From contig JADJEV010000005.1 of NCBI GenBank assembly GCA_016708905.1, positions 434,001 through 498,000 on the forward strand: 64,000 nt of DNA, written 5' to 3'. The notes beneath the pieces are model-generated. The model made no database searches. It saw only the letters and a program-made list of their open reading frames with translations, and was not told the DNA's origin. Positions 17,620 through 27,292 of this stretch are shown in pieces; within the stretch, counting starts at the first letter, position 1, and every line of letters starts with the position of its first letter. The DNA is from Candidatus Methylophosphatis roskildensis (GTDB lineage Bacteria > Pseudomonadota > Gammaproteobacteria > Burkholderiales > Rhodocyclaceae). The position numbers and the translations under genes were made by a program.

Positions 17620-17954
17620 CGAGGCGCGCCCCCTTCGTCCTTGCCATCCACGTGATCGTTGCCCAGTTCGGCGCGCGCGCGCAGCGAAAGCATGATGACG
17701 AAGGCCGTCATTGCGAAGCCGATGACGATGGCGGTAAGCACCAGGGCCTGCGGCAGCGCATCGGCATGACTGGCCGCCATGCCGATCACCGGCGGCTGAC
17801 CGATGACTAGCCTGCCGCTGGCAAGCAGGAACAGATTCACGGCATAGGAAAGGAGCGTCAGCCCCAGCACCACAGGGAAGCTGCGCGCACGCAGCACGAG
17901 GTAGACGCCACAGCCGGTCAGCGTGCCGATGGCGAGCGCGATCAGGGCCTCCAT
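17616..17954 (-). CDS. mnhC: Mrp/Mnh Na+/H+ antiporter subunit C
   Basis: 112-residue NuoK-like subunit with three helices. Family pattern: GCGVYLVLRARSFPVVLGLTLLSYAVNLFL, then ALPQALVLTAIVIGFAMTAF. Start ATG at 17954 is coupled to the mrpA/B stop (TGATG). The N-terminus is compact, MEALIALAIGTLTGCGVYL. Confidence 0.94.
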   Translation of the reverse strand: MEALIALAIGTLTGCGVYLVLRARSFPVVLGLTLLSYAVNLFLLASGRLVIGQPPVIGMAASHADALPQALVLTAIVIGFAMTAFVIMLSLRARAELGNDHVDGKDEGGAPR

Positions 17955-20761
17955 CAGCGCGCCTCCTCGCCTTGCACATCGTGGCTCGCGTGGTGGGCGA
18001 GGCCGAGGTTGATGAGGATCAGCAGCGTTGCGCCGACCACCACGAAATAGACGCCAAGATCGAAGGTCATGGCCGACGCGAGCTCGAATCCGCCAATCAG
18101 CGGCAGCTCGAAATGGCCAAAGGCCGAGGTCAGGAAAGGGCGGCCGAACAGCCAGCTCGCAAGGCCCGTGAGCAGGGCGACAATCAGGCCGGCAGCAATC
18201 CAGGGATGGGTGCGGGCGGGCAAGCGCGCGTGGGTCCAGGTCACGCCATTGGCGAGGTATTGCATGATCAGCGCGATGGCGGTGACGAGGCCGGCGATGA
18301 AGCCGCCACCCGGAAGATTGTGGCCGCGCAGGAAGATGAAGGCGGAGACCAGCAGCGCCAGCGGCAGCAGAAGGCGGGCAAAAGTGGCCATGATGATCGG
18401 GTGGCTGTCGGCATCCCACGGCCGTCCGGCGTTGTCGCTCACCGGCCCCGGCAGGCGGAGGTTTTCGAGCAGGGCGTAGATGCCTAGCGCGGCGATCGCC
18501 AGTACGGTGATCTCGCCGAAAGTGTCGAAGCCGCGGAAGTCGACCAGGATGACGTTCACGACATTGCTGCCGCCGCCGCCCGATACGCTGTTGTCGAGAA
18601 ACCAGCTGGCGATGGAATCGGCCGGCCGCGTCAGCACCGCCCAGGAAAGCAAGGCCGCACCCCCACCCGCGAGCAACGCAATGCCGCCGTCCCGCCAGCG
18701 CCGACTTGGGGAGGACTCCGCCGGGGTGGCGTTCGGCAGGAAGTAGAGCGCGAGCAGCAGCAGCACGATGGTGACGACTTCGACGGCGAGTTGCGTCAGC
18801 GCCAGATCCGGCGCCGAGAACTTGACGAAGGCGAGCGCCACCAGCAAACCGACGGCGCCAATGACGATTAGCGCGGTCAGGCGACGTTGATGCAGCACGG
18901 TGGCGCCGAGCGTTGCGGCGGTCAGCGCCAGCGCGGCCAGCAGGCTGACGCCATCAACCGGCAACAGCGTGCGCGATCCGGTCAGCGCTGCGGGCGCGCC
19001 GAGCATGCCCACGGCGCCCAGTACGAGCACGGCGAGATTGAAGATCAGCACCTGGCGTTGCAGGGAGCCGGTATCGAGCGTGGCAATGAAGTATCGGGAA
19101 AACTTCAGGAGACCCCCTTCGAGCAAGCGCTCGTAGAGGGCGCGCGCGTCGAGTCTTCCCTCGAAACGGTCATGCAGGCGGAACAAGAACTTGCGCCCGA
19201 GATACAGCAGTGCGCCGCCGGCCAGCGCGATGACACTCATCCACAGCGCCGGGCTGACGCCATGCCAGATCGCCAAGTCGTGCGGAGGCAGCGGCCCTTG
19301 CAGCACGGCAGTCGCCGCAAGGGCGAGAATCGGTTCTACGGTCTGTGCCGGAAAGATGCCGACCAGCAGGCACAGCGCGACGAGGATCTCGATCGGAACC
19401 CTCATCCAGCGCGGTGGCGCATGTGGCGTTCTGGGCAGATCGACCGGCTCGCCGTTAAAAAACACGTCGTGGATGAAGCGCAGCGAATAGGCCACAGCGA
19501 AGATTCCAGCGACGGTAACGGCCACCGGCAGCAGCCAGCCCAGGCGCATCTGCCCACCCGCCGTGACCGCCTCGGCGAAGAACATCTCCTTCGACAGGAA
19601 ACCGTTCGCCAGCGGCACGCCGGCCATGGCGGCTGCCGCAACCATGGCCAGCGTCGCCGTGTAGGGCATGACTTTCCACAGGCCGTTGATGCGTCGCATG
19701 TCGCGCGTGCCGCACTCGTGGTCGATGATGCCGGCGGCCATGAACAAGCCCGCCTTGAAAATTGCGTGATTGATGATGTGGAATACGCCGGCCACGGCGG
19801 CGAGCGGCGTGCCGATGCCGAACAGCGCCGTGATCAGTCCCAGGTGGCTGATCGTCGAATACGCCAGCAGTCCTTTGAGATCGTGCTTGAACAATGCAAT
19901 GACGGCGCCGACGATGAGCGTCACGACACCGATGCCACCGACCCACAGCGTCCATTCCGGTGTGCCTGAGAGCACGGGAAACAGGCGCGCCAGCAGAAAT
20001 ACGCCGGCTTTCACCATGGTCGCCGAATGCAGGTAGGCCGAGACGGGCGTCGGTGCGGCCATCGCGTGCGGTAGCCAGAAGTGGAACGGGAACTGCGCCG
20101 ACTTGGTGAAGGCACCAAGCAGGATCAGCAGCAGCATCGGCAGGTAGAGCGGGTGCGCGCGCACCGTGTCGCCGCTTGCCAGTACAACTGTTAGCTCGTA
20201 GCTGCCGGCCATTTCGCCGAGCAGCACGAAGCCGGCCAGCAGCGCCAGTCCGCCGGCGCCGGTGATGGCCAAGGCCATGCGGGCACCACGTCGAGCGGAC
20301 GCTCTCTTCCGCCAGTAGCCAATCAGCAGGAAGGACGACAAGCTGGTCAGTTCCCAGAAGACCAGCAACTGAATCAAGTTTTCCGACAGCACTAAGCCCA
20401 GCATCGAACCCATGAACAGCAGCAGGTAGGCGTAGAGCCGCCCAAGGCTGTCCTGCGCCGCCAAATAATAGTGGGCGTAAAGAATCACCAACAGGCCGAT
20501 GCCGAGGATCAGGAACGCAAAGAGCAGGCCGAGGCCATCCAGGCGGAAGGCAAGGTTGACTCCGACCGAAGGAATCCAGCTCAGGCACTGGATCGTGGTC
20601 ATTCCCTCAAAGGCTGACAGCAGCAGTGGCGCCAGCCAGAGACCAGCCAAGGCGGCCACTCCGCTGGCGCTCCATGCAGCCAGCGCACGTCCGTACCGGG
20701 AAATCCAGGCGACCAGAGGAGCGCAGATGAAAGGAGTGAGCACGGCGAGGGCGAGGCTCAT
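17954..20761 (-). CDS. mnhA: Mrp/Mnh Na+/H+ antiporter fused subunits A and B
   Basis: 935 residues: MrpA (NuoL-like, about 1-780) continuous with an MrpB domain (about 785-935). MrpA motifs include LAFRLDGLGLLFAFLILGIG, LVFWELTSLSSFLLIGYW (conserved Glu), GAFTKSAQFPFHFWLPHAM (conserved Lys), PTPVSAYLHSATMVKAGVFL and FNGFLSKE-like ANGFLSKEMFF. The C-terminal part has FRGHNLPGGGFIAGLVTAIA and a terminal helix, the MrpB hallmark. A-B fusion is the usual form in proteobacterial seven-gene Mrp systems (group 2). It starts the operon; SD-like GGGGAGG lies upstream. The complex exchanges cytoplasmic Na+ (or K+) for H+ and sits exactly where nhaA used to be. Confidence 0.95.
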   Translation of the reverse strand: MSLALAVLTPFICAPLVAWISRYGRALAAWSASGVAALAGLWLAPLLLSAFEGMTTIQCLSWIPSVGVNLAFRLDGLGLLFAFLILGIGLLVILYAHYYLAAQDSLGRLYAYLLLFMGSMLGLVLSENLIQLLVFWELTSLSSFLLIGYWRKRASARRGARMALAITGAGGLALLAGFVLLGEMAGSYELTVVLASGDTVRAHPLYLPMLLLILLGAFTKSAQFPFHFWLPHAMAAPTPVSAYLHSATMVKAGVFLLARLFPVLSGTPEWTLWVGGIGVVTLIVGAVIALFKHDLKGLLAYSTISHLGLITALFGIGTPLAAVAGVFHIINHAIFKAGLFMAAGIIDHECGTRDMRRINGLWKVMPYTATLAMVAAAAMAGVPLANGFLSKEMFFAEAVTAGGQMRLGWLLPVAVTVAGIFAVAYSLRFIHDVFFNGEPVDLPRTPHAPPRWMRVPIEILVALCLLVGIFPAQTVEPILALAATAVLQGPLPPHDLAIWHGVSPALWMSVIALAGGALLYLGRKFLFRLHDRFEGRLDARALYERLLEGGLLKFSRYFIATLDTGSLQRQVLIFNLAVLVLGAVGMLGAPAALTGSRTLLPVDGVSLLAALALTAATLGATVLHQRRLTALIVIGAVGLLVALAFVKFSAPDLALTQLAVEVVTIVLLLLALYFLPNATPAESSPSRRWRDGGIALLAGGGAALLSWAVLTRPADSIASWFLDNSVSGGGGSNVVNVILVDFRGFDTFGEITVLAIAALGIYALLENLRLPGPVSDNAGRPWDADSHPIIMATFARLLLPLALLVSAFIFLRGHNLPGGGFIAGLVTAIALIMQYLANGVTWTHARLPARTHPWIAAGLIVALLTGLASWLFGRPFLTSAFGHFELPLIGGFELASAMTFDLGVYFVVVGATLLILINLGLAHHASHDVQGEEAR

Positions 20762-20818
20762 TGGCTCCCGACCTCCCCGGCATCAAGAGTCCGCAGGAAA
20801 GTGCGCAAAAGCGTGGGA

Positions 20819-21169
20819 CTACGCGGCGAACAAAAGGGCGGGGGCATTCGCAGCGGTCGGCATCGGGTCACGTTTGGAGAATTCGGCCCAATACCGTCCG
20901 TTCAACACGGCGCAGCGGATCTGTAGCAGGGCGTTGGCGCTGGTCAGCGACCAGCGCATCTGCTGCTTCTTGACGAAGCGCTTACTGATCACGCAATTCA
21001 CCACCGGCTCTGCGTTCGCCGACGATATCGGCAGTCCGGCGCGATATCGGCTCGCATAGTCACCCAGGAATCGTTCGTTGCGATAGAGGTACTTCACAAG
21101 CTCCCGTAGAAGCTGGCGCTCTACATGAACGTCATCGGATTTGAATATCATTTTGAGAACAATGCGCAT
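20819..21169 (-). pseudogene. ISKra4-type transposase, C-terminal fragment
   Basis: About 110 residues matching the end of ISKra4-family transposases: RELVKYLYRNERFLGDYASR, YRAGLPISSANAEPVVNCVI (the family has ISTxxAESAVNQVIS), SKRFVKKQQMRWS and LLQIRCAVLNG. The rest of the transposase and the IS ends are absent. It lies 58 bases upstream of mrpA, inside the island. It is a different transposon from the complete ISKra4-type element at 47347-48952. Confidence 0.8.
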
Positions 21170-21195
21170 CGCCGGCTCCGCTGGATAGGACGGGC

Positions 21196-21528
21196 CTATT
21201 GTAGAAGGGCCACGCGGCAGGACAGCATTTCCCACGGATTTGCGCACCTCACTGGAGCGGCGCTCAGCGAAGTGTCGCCATCGACAGCATAGAGCACGAA
21301 ACCCCGGCTTACGAAAAACAACGCTCGCGCCTTGGACGCAGTATTCCCCTCAGCTTCAGCTCTGGTCAAGCGCTTCTGACAGGCATCCACGCTCGCCTGA
21401 ACGCCGTCGGGCAGGCTCATGCATTGGAGTTGCGATCGTGCATGCGGCCGTGTCTTCAAAAGATAGGCAGACTCACTTACTCTGAAGTCGGTAAGTTGCA
21501 CCACGACTGCTCTGCTGAGATCAAGCAC
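21196..21528 (-). CDS. Hypothetical protein (doubtful), 110 residues
   Basis: Open frame LDLSRAVVVQLTDFRVSESA, then LPDGVQASVDACQKRLTRAE and ALFFVSRGFVLYAVDGDTSL. Charge pattern and composition are compatible with a real protein, but the frame is open upstream without a clear start or ribosome binding site, and I recognise no family. It may be the tail of a gene cut when IS copy 2 (from 21561) arrived. Confidence 0.3.
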   Translation of the reverse strand: MLDLSRAVVVQLTDFRVSESAYLLKTRPHARSQLQCMSLPDGVQASVDACQKRLTRAEAEGNTASKARALFFVSRGFVLYAVDGDTSLSAAPVRCANPWEMLSCRVALLQ

Positions 21529-21560
21529 TGGCGCGAGATGCCGGCGCGCGGATCATACTA

Positions 21561-22364
21561 CTGGTTGGGGGTTTTCCCAACCTCCTGGTGAATGTGTCTG
21601 GAAGCCACAGCTGGCATGGGGTTTGGTCATATCAGCTGAGCGACAAGGTCGTCGCTGTCTGTGATCGAAATTGCAATGTGATCGCGCCGTTTGTTTCGGC
21701 CCCGGGTAATCGTAATGAGTCGCCTCTGTTGCGAGAGGCTCTGCCGCAGGTCAGGCGCATTGCCCGAACCGTGGGCCTTGCTCTGGAAGGAACCACCGTC
21801 AGCCAGGATGGCGTCTATGATTGTCGGCTTAATCGAAAAGCCATCTTCAATCGCCAGATGGTCCCCAACATCGATGCCAACCGCCGCGGCAGAAGATCCA
21901 CCAAGCGAGGCGGCAAGCCACTGTTCAATGCAGCCATTTTCAAAGAACGGTTCAATACCATCGAGCGGGTGTTCGGTTGGGAAGACAAGTTCCGTCGCTT
22001 GCTGCATCGATTCGAACGACTCAGCCAACTGCACGACGCATTCAAGACCCTAGCAGCCTGTCGGACTTGCTTCGTGGGTGCGACGGGGTCGATTTGGGAT
22101 GCAGCGCAAGGCGCGCCGACGAAGCTTGGGTGTCCCCCAAGCGAGGAGGCGCAACACCGCGATGCGCCCAAATCGACCCCGTCCCGGAGGGTTGTCGCCA
22201 AACCGGGCGTCTGCGGCGTTGCACCGCTTGGCAATGGAACGACCATTGCCTGCGCGGTGCGCCTTGCATCCATCCCGGTTTGGCGAAAACGCATCCCACG
22301 AATCAAGTCCGACAGGCTGCTAGCCTATACGATGATCAGCCTGCGGCACTTCTGCCAAGGCTGA
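21561..22364 (+). pseudogene. DDE transposase remnant (IS4/IS5 type), copy 2, split by the MITE
   Basis: Same transposase half as copy 1, beginning CTGGTT at 21561 and open through GTG 21588 (NVSGSHSWHGVWSYQLSDK) to FKTL at 22052. The 268-bp MITE (22053-22320) follows, then AYTMISLRHFCQG and stop at 22362-22364. It lacks the 1,652-bp element, so it serves as the empty-site reference. The direct-repeat unit continues non-coding to 22590, where nhaA sequence resumes. Confidence 0.82.
22053..22320. repeat. 268-bp palindromic MITE, copy 2
   Basis: Nearly identical to the copy at 14445-14712 (a few base differences, for example in the run after CCCCGTCCCG). TA on each side (22051-22052 and 22321-22322) is the likely target duplication: removing the element and one TA restores the transposase frame ACC CTA GCC TAT exactly. 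Confidence 0.82.
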
Positions 22365-22591
22365 TTCACTACCAACGCGCTTTCCATGCTCGGCACAGTG
22401 CGTCAGGGTGTCATACGCCCACAAACCATCCCGTCGGCATGGCAGACGCCAAAACCCGTTCAAAAGGGCCTACATTACTTGTCGTTCCCTTGAGACCGCG
22501 CTCCCTATCTATACGGCCATGCCCCGTGCATGGGAAACCCGCAACCAGTAGCAAGCATGGCTGACCATTCTTGACTCTCGGGCGTGTCGAT

Positions 22592-23035
22592 GCGGCCAAC
22601 TCCCCGCTGCGTCGACTCGAACAAGATCTGCACACCCCGGTTGCCTTCGCCATATTGCCGCTGTTCGCGTTCGCCAACTCGGGCATCGATCTTGGCGGCA
22701 TGAGCATGCAGATGATCACCCACCCGATACCCCTGGGCATCGCCGCCGGGCTGTTCGTCGGCAAACAGGCCGGCGTGTTTCTGGCGAGCGCACTGCTGAT
22801 CCGCAGCGGTCTGGCCAGGCTGCCGGAGGGAGTTGGCTGGGGAGCGCTCTACGGCGCATCGCTACTCTGCGGCATCGGTTTCACCATGAGCCTGTTCGTC
22901 GCCTCGCTCGCCTTTCCCGACGGCGCCCCGTCGGTCGACGAACGTATCGGCATCATGCTCGGCTCGCTGCTCTCGGCGCTCGCCGGCTATGCCGTGCTGC
23001 GGCTCAGTACCCGGCCGGCCGGTGCTCAGCGGTAG
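22592..23035 (+). pseudogene. nhaA: 3' remnant of nhaA (Na+/H+ antiporter)
   Basis: The C-terminal 147 codons of NhaA, resuming directly after the island: SPLRRLEQDLHTPVAFAILP, LFAFANSGIDLGG, PLGIAAGLFVGKQAGVF, LLCGIGFTMSLFVASLAF, then GSLLSALAGYAVLRLSTR. These match the last five helices of E. coli NhaA (LFAFANAGVSL, GILCGIGFTMSIFIASLAF). The half carrying the Na+-binding aspartates is gone, so the piece cannot work alone. The stop overlaps the 3' end of the Yip1 gene on the other strand. Confidence 0.9.
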
Positions 23036-23610
23036 CCGACGATCAGGCTCAGCACGATCGCCAGCACGACCATCAGCGACACCCAGGCCATCACGCCGGC
23101 ACCGATGACGAAGTGCGACAGCAGCCGCGACTTCCGGTGATCCTGCAGGCCGAACAGCGGTGGTGTGCCGTGATAGATCAGCGCGGCGCAGGCAACCCAG
23201 GCCAGTGCCATCAGCAGCACCAGCGCGGGCGTGCTCGGCAGGAACAAGGCCAGCGACCCGAGCCACAGCGGTGTCGGCGCGACCGCCGCGAGCATGAACG
23301 AATCATGGAAATCGGGGCGAATGTCGACCAGTTCGCCCATCTGCTGGATCACCATCGCCATCAGCGGCACCATGGCCAGTTCGGCAAGCAGGAACGCCAC
23401 GGCGACCATCAGCGCTTCGCCCGAGCTCACGCGCGGCACGAGCAGTTCGTGATTGCTGATGCCGGCATAGAAGATCATCGCCGCCGGTATCAGCGACATC
23501 GGCACGACGTAGAACAGGAACATTCGCGCCACGGTCGGATGCAGGCGAACCAGATCGAGCCAGCCGTCGGTATAAGACCACATCATCTTCAGGGGTTCGT
23601 GCGGCGTCAT
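23026..23610 (-). CDS. Yip1-domain inner-membrane protein
   Basis: 194 residues, five predicted helices, with a short cytoplasmic N-terminus (MTPHEPLKMMWSYTDGWLDL). The pattern around MFLFYVVPMSLIPAAMIFYA, then MVPLMAMVIQQMGELVDIRP and APTPLWLGSLALFLP is that of bacterial Yip1/DUF1282 proteins of unknown function. The ATG at 23610 has GGAGA upstream and is preferred over an upstream in-frame ATG. It converges with the nhaA remnant, overlapping by 10 bases. Confidence 0.82.
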   Translation of the reverse strand: MTPHEPLKMMWSYTDGWLDLVRLHPTVARMFLFYVVPMSLIPAAMIFYAGISNHELLVPRVSSGEALMVAVAFLLAELAMVPLMAMVIQQMGELVDIRPDFHDSFMLAAVAPTPLWLGSLALFLPSTPALVLLMALAWVACAALIYHGTPPLFGLQDHRKSRLLSHFVIGAGVMAWVSLMVVLAIVLSLIVGYR

Positions 23611-23831
23611 GGCAGCATCTCCTGGATGGGGATATCCCAGTATAGGTGCCACTCAGCTTCTTGCCACCCCGGCGGGCAGCCGTCGCCGCACCCCGACAGC
23701 CTTGACGCACCACAGCAGCCGCGTATTTTTCCATGATGGCGCAGGCGAAGTGACAACTTGCTTGCCGGCAGCGGCATAATGTCGGCTGAGCCAGCGCCAG
23801 ATCACCCAATTCGAACGATGACCCGCGAAGC

Positions 23832-26800
23832 ATGACCGACGCCGCTCCCGCCCCGGGAGGGCGCTGGCGCATCTACTGGCGCCGGATCAAGATCACCCTC
23901 TGGCTGTTCTCGATGTTCACGCTCGTCGCAGTGGGCCTGCTGGCGTGGTACGAGATCAACGCCTCGCCGATCCAGGCGCACTTCCTGACCGAACTCGGGC
24001 AGGACATGCAGTACCGGCTCGAACCCGGCATCAGCGACTCGATCCGCTTTCCTGAACACGGCCCGTTCGACGAGCGCCTCGGCTATGCGTCGATCGGATC
24101 GCTGCAGCAGCGGCTCGCCGGCCGTGGCTTCGGCGTTGCGGCGCAGGCGCGCATCGCACCGCGCATGGCGGAAATCGTCGACTATGGCCTGTTCCCGCCC
24201 TATCGCGAGAAGACCCAGGCCGGACTGTCGGTACTCGACTGCGCGGGCAATGACCTGTTTCGGGTGCGCTACCCGGAGCGGATCTACGCCAGCTTCGAAC
24301 AAGTACCGCGGCTGCTGGTCGACAGCCTGCTGTTCATCGAGAACCGCGAGCTGCTGTCGAACGAATACGCGGGCAAGAACCCGGCAATCGAGTGGGATCG
24401 TTTCGCCAAGGCAGCGATCGACCAGGTGATCCACAAGCTGAACCCGGATCACGAGGCGCCCGGCGGCAGCACGCTGGCGACCCAGATCGAGAAATACCGC
24501 CACTCGCCGGACGGGCGCACGATATCCGGCGAGGAAAAGCTGCGGCAGATGGCGTCGGCCTCGCTGCGCGCCTATCTGGGCGGCGAGGACACCGGCCCGG
24601 TGCGCCGGCAACTGGTCGTCGATTACCTCAACACCGTGCCGCTGGCTGCACGTGCCGGCTACGGCGAGGTGATCGGCATGGGCGATGGCATGTGGGCCTG
24701 GTATGGGCGCGACTTCGACGCGCTCAATCGTTTGCTGCGCGACGACAATGCACCCGCGGCCGAGCGCGGCGCGGCCTACAAGCAGGCGCTGTCGCTGATG
24801 ATTTCGCAGCGCCGTCCCTCGGGCTATCTGTCCGGCGATCCCGGCGATCTCGAACAACTCACCAACACCTACCTGCGCCTGACCAGCAATGCCGGCATCA
24901 TCACGCCGGCCTTGCGCAACGCCGCCCTCGCAGTACCGCTCGCCCAGCACCAGGGCAGCCTCGGCGCGCCGCGCGCATCCTTCGTCAGCCGCAAGGCGGC
25001 CAACGCCGCGCGCACCCATCTGGCCGGCCTGCTCGGCATGCGCCAGCTCTATGAACTCGACCGTCTCGACCTGTCCGCCGCCAGCACACTCGACGCGGGC
25101 CTGCAGCAGACGGTCACGGCGAGGCTGCGGGAAATCTCGCAGCCGGAGGTCGCCGCCGCCGCCGGCCTGACCGAAAAGCGCCTGCTGGCCGGTTCCGACC
25201 CGGCCAAGGTGATCTACAGTTTCACCCTGTTCGAGAGCCTGCCCGATGCCAACGTGGTACGCGTGCAGACCGACAACTTCGACCAGCCGTTCGACATCAA
25301 CGAGGGCACAAAGCTCGACCTGGGATCGACCGCCAAGCTGCGCACCCTGGTCACCTATCTGGAGATCATCGCCAGACTGCACGCGCGGCTGGCGCCGCTC
25401 ACCAGCCAGGAACTGACAGCCGTGCCGGTGGCCCGCCGCGACCACCTGACGCGCTGGGCGGTCGATTACCTGAAGGGCGCGAAGAACGAGGCGCACCGGC
25501 TCGAGGCGATGCTCGAGGCGGCGCTCGAACGCAAGTACTCGGCCAGTCCCGGCGAGGCGTTCTTCACCGGTGGCGGTCTGCTCAGGTTCGAGAACTTCGA
25601 TACCGCCGACAACGGCCGAATCGTCACGGTGCGCGAGGGGTTGCAGCGTTCGGTCAACCTGCTGTTCATCCGGCTGATGCGCGACATCGTCTACCACACG
25701 ATGTTCAACATGCCGAGTTCTAGCGCGACGCTGCTCGACGATGACGACGACCCCAAGCGCCAGGAATATCTGGCGCGCTTTGCCGACCGCGAGGGCAGTG
25801 CCTACCTGCTGCGCTTCTACCGCAAGTATCAGGGCAAGAGCGCAGCCGAGGCCGAGGCGCTGTTGCTGCAGGGCATCCGTCCGACGCCACGGCGGATGGC
25901 AACGGTTTTCCGCTCGCTCGATCCGCAGGCCAGCATGGGTCAGTTCGCCGAGTTCCTGCAACGCAATCTGCCCGAGGCCGAGATCGCCGATTCCGCCATC
26001 GCGCGCCTCTACGAGGACTACGCGATCGACCGCTACGACCTGGCCGATCGCGGCTACATCGCCACCGTGCATCCGCTCGAACTGTGGCTGGTCGGCTACC
26101 TGCGCGACCACCAGGGCGCGGCTCTGCAACAAGTGCTCGAAGCCAGCCGCAGCGAACGGCAGAACGTCTACGGCTGGCTGTTCAAGACGCGGCGCAAGGG
26201 CGCCCAGGACAGCCGCATCCGCACCCTGGTCGAGCTCGAGGCCTTCCTCGAGATCCACAAGATGTGGAAGCGCGTCGGCTACCCGTTCGACTCACTGGTT
26301 CCCTCCTATGCCACGGCGCTCGGCAGTTCCGCCGATCGCCCCGCCGCCCTGGCCGAACTGATGGGCATTCTGATCAACGATGGCATACGCATGCCCACAC
26401 TGCGGCTGAACACGCTGAAGCTCGCCGCCGGCACCCCGTACGAGACGCATTTCGTCGCCCGCCCGCTCAGTGGCGAGCGGGTGGTGCCGGCCGAGGTCGC
26501 GCGAGCGGTACGACACGCGCTGGCGCTGGTGGTCGAAGCGGGCACGGCCAAGCGCCTGAAAGGCGCGTTCACCGCGGCGGACGGCACACCGCTGGTCATG
26601 GGCGGCAAGACCGGCACCGGCGATCACCGCTTCGAAACCTATGGCAAGGGCGGCGTGCTGCTCTCCTCGCGCGTGGTGAGCCGCTCGGGCACCTTCGTGT
26701 TCTATGTCGGCGACCGTCACTTCGGCACCCTGACCGCTTACGTCAAGGGGCCGGACGCCGCGAAATACCAGTTCACCAGCGCCCTGCCGACGCAGATTCT

Positions 26801-27149
26801 CAAGACGCTGGCACCACAACTTCACGACGAGATCAATCGCGCACCGCGGGTCGGTACCAGTTGCGCAGCGGATGCCCCGCTGCGGCCACCACCGGCCGCG
26901 CCAGCGCCCCAGATTGCGCCCGACGAGGTACAGCCGATCGAGGTCAAGCCCGAGGCATCCTCGAAGGCAGCGCCGGTCGCCAAGCCGCGCGAACCGCGCA
27001 AGACGAAGCCGGTTGCTGAAAAGCCGAAACAACCCGAACAAGTCAGCGAGCCGCTCGACACCGTGCCAGTGGAGACCCCGGCGGAACCGCCGCCACCCGA
27101 GGCCGTCCGTCCGGCCGAACCCGGCGCGGCGGAACCGGCCAGCAAGTAA
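23832..27149 (+). CDS. Class A penicillin-binding protein-like transglycosylase/transpeptidase
   Basis: 1,105-residue envelope enzyme. A cytoplasmic Arg-rich start is followed by one TM helix (about 21-40). The GT51 glycosyltransferase domain shows LLFIENRELLSNEYAG at about 165 (Glu in place of the usual EDxxF Glu) and GGSTLATQIEKYRHSPDGRT at about 210. The transpeptidase domain has S-T-A-K at about 497, S-V-N at about 606 and KTGTGDHRFETYGKGG at about 924, so all three penicillin-binding motifs are present. It is larger than PBP1a/1b, with a long insert between domains, and ends in a Pro/Lys/Glu-rich tail (PREPRKTKPVAEKPKQPEQV). It belongs to a divergent branch annotated simply as transglycosylase-domain protein. 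A role in peptidoglycan polymerisation and cross-linking follows from the motifs. Confidence 0.9.
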   Translation: MTDAAPAPGGRWRIYWRRIKITLWLFSMFTLVAVGLLAWYEINASPIQAHFLTELGQDMQYRLEPGISDSIRFPEHGPFDERLGYASIGSLQQRLAGRGFGVAAQARIAPRMAEIVDYGLFPPYREKTQAGLSVLDCAGNDLFRVRYPERIYASFEQVPRLLVDSLLFIENRELLSNEYAGKNPAIEWDRFAKAAIDQVIHKLNPDHEAPGGSTLATQIEKYRHSPDGRTISGEEKLRQMASASLRAYLGGEDTGPVRRQLVVDYLNTVPLAARAGYGEVIGMGDGMWAWYGRDFDALNRLLRDDNAPAAERGAAYKQALSLMISQRRPSGYLSGDPGDLEQLTNTYLRLTSNAGIITPALRNAALAVPLAQHQGSLGAPRASFVSRKAANAARTHLAGLLGMRQLYELDRLDLSAASTLDAGLQQTVTARLREISQPEVAAAAGLTEKRLLAGSDPAKVIYSFTLFESLPDANVVRVQTDNFDQPFDINEGTKLDLGSTAKLRTLVTYLEIIARLHARLAPLTSQELTAVPVARRDHLTRWAVDYLKGAKNEAHRLEAMLEAALERKYSASPGEAFFTGGGLLRFENFDTADNGRIVTVREGLQRSVNLLFIRLMRDIVYHTMFNMPSSSATLLDDDDDPKRQEYLARFADREGSAYLLRFYRKYQGKSAAEAEALLLQGIRPTPRRMATVFRSLDPQASMGQFAEFLQRNLPEAEIADSAIARLYEDYAIDRYDLADRGYIATVHPLELWLVGYLRDHQGAALQQVLEASRSERQNVYGWLFKTRRKGAQDSRIRTLVELEAFLEIHKMWKRVGYPFDSLVPSYATALGSSADRPAALAELMGILINDGIRMPTLRLNTLKLAAGTPYETHFVARPLSGERVVPAEVARAVRHALALVVEAGTAKRLKGAFTAADGTPLVMGGKTGTGDHRFETYGKGGVLLSSRVVSRSGTFVFYVGDRHFGTLTAYVKGPDAAKYQFTSALPTQILKTLAPQLHDEINRAPRVGTSCAADAPLRPPPAAPAPQIAPDEVQPIEVKPEASSKAAPVAKPREPRKTKPVAEKPKQPEQVSEPLDTVPVETPAEPPPPEAVRPAEPGAAEPASK

Positions 27150-27292
27150 CGGGGGGCCGTACTACCCCGCATTTGCGGACAGATCGGCCGCGCCGCGAGC
27201 GAACAAGGACTTGTCGCTGATCGGGCTGCGGAACGGCCGCTGGTGAAGCTCTGCTAAGCTAGGCGACCGACTTCTCCGGCCCGGCTCGAGGC

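Larger units (their letters stand above)
12301..22590. mobile_element. IS-bounded island carrying the mrp/mnh Na+/H+ antiporter operon, inserted in nhaA
   Basis: About 10.3 kb lying between the two nhaA remnants. Its ends are the same-orientation copies of a degenerate IS: 12301-14982 (enlarged by a second insertion) and 21561-22590. Net of that insertion the two copies are 1,030 bp each, collinear, and differ at only a handful of positions. Contents, left to right: IS copy 1 with nested elements, the mrpA/B-C-D-E-F-G operon (minus strand), an ISKra4-type transposase fragment, a hypothetical ORF and IS copy 2. The arrangement looks like a composite transposon, but no target duplication is visible and the middle of nhaA is missing, so deletion or homologous replacement must also have happened. 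Confidence 0.8.

Noticed and set aside
23802..26258. 818-codon open frame on the minus strand
   Set aside because: It lies antisense to the PBP gene, has no domain and reflects high-GC codon bias; the plus strand carries the GT51 and transpeptidase motifs.
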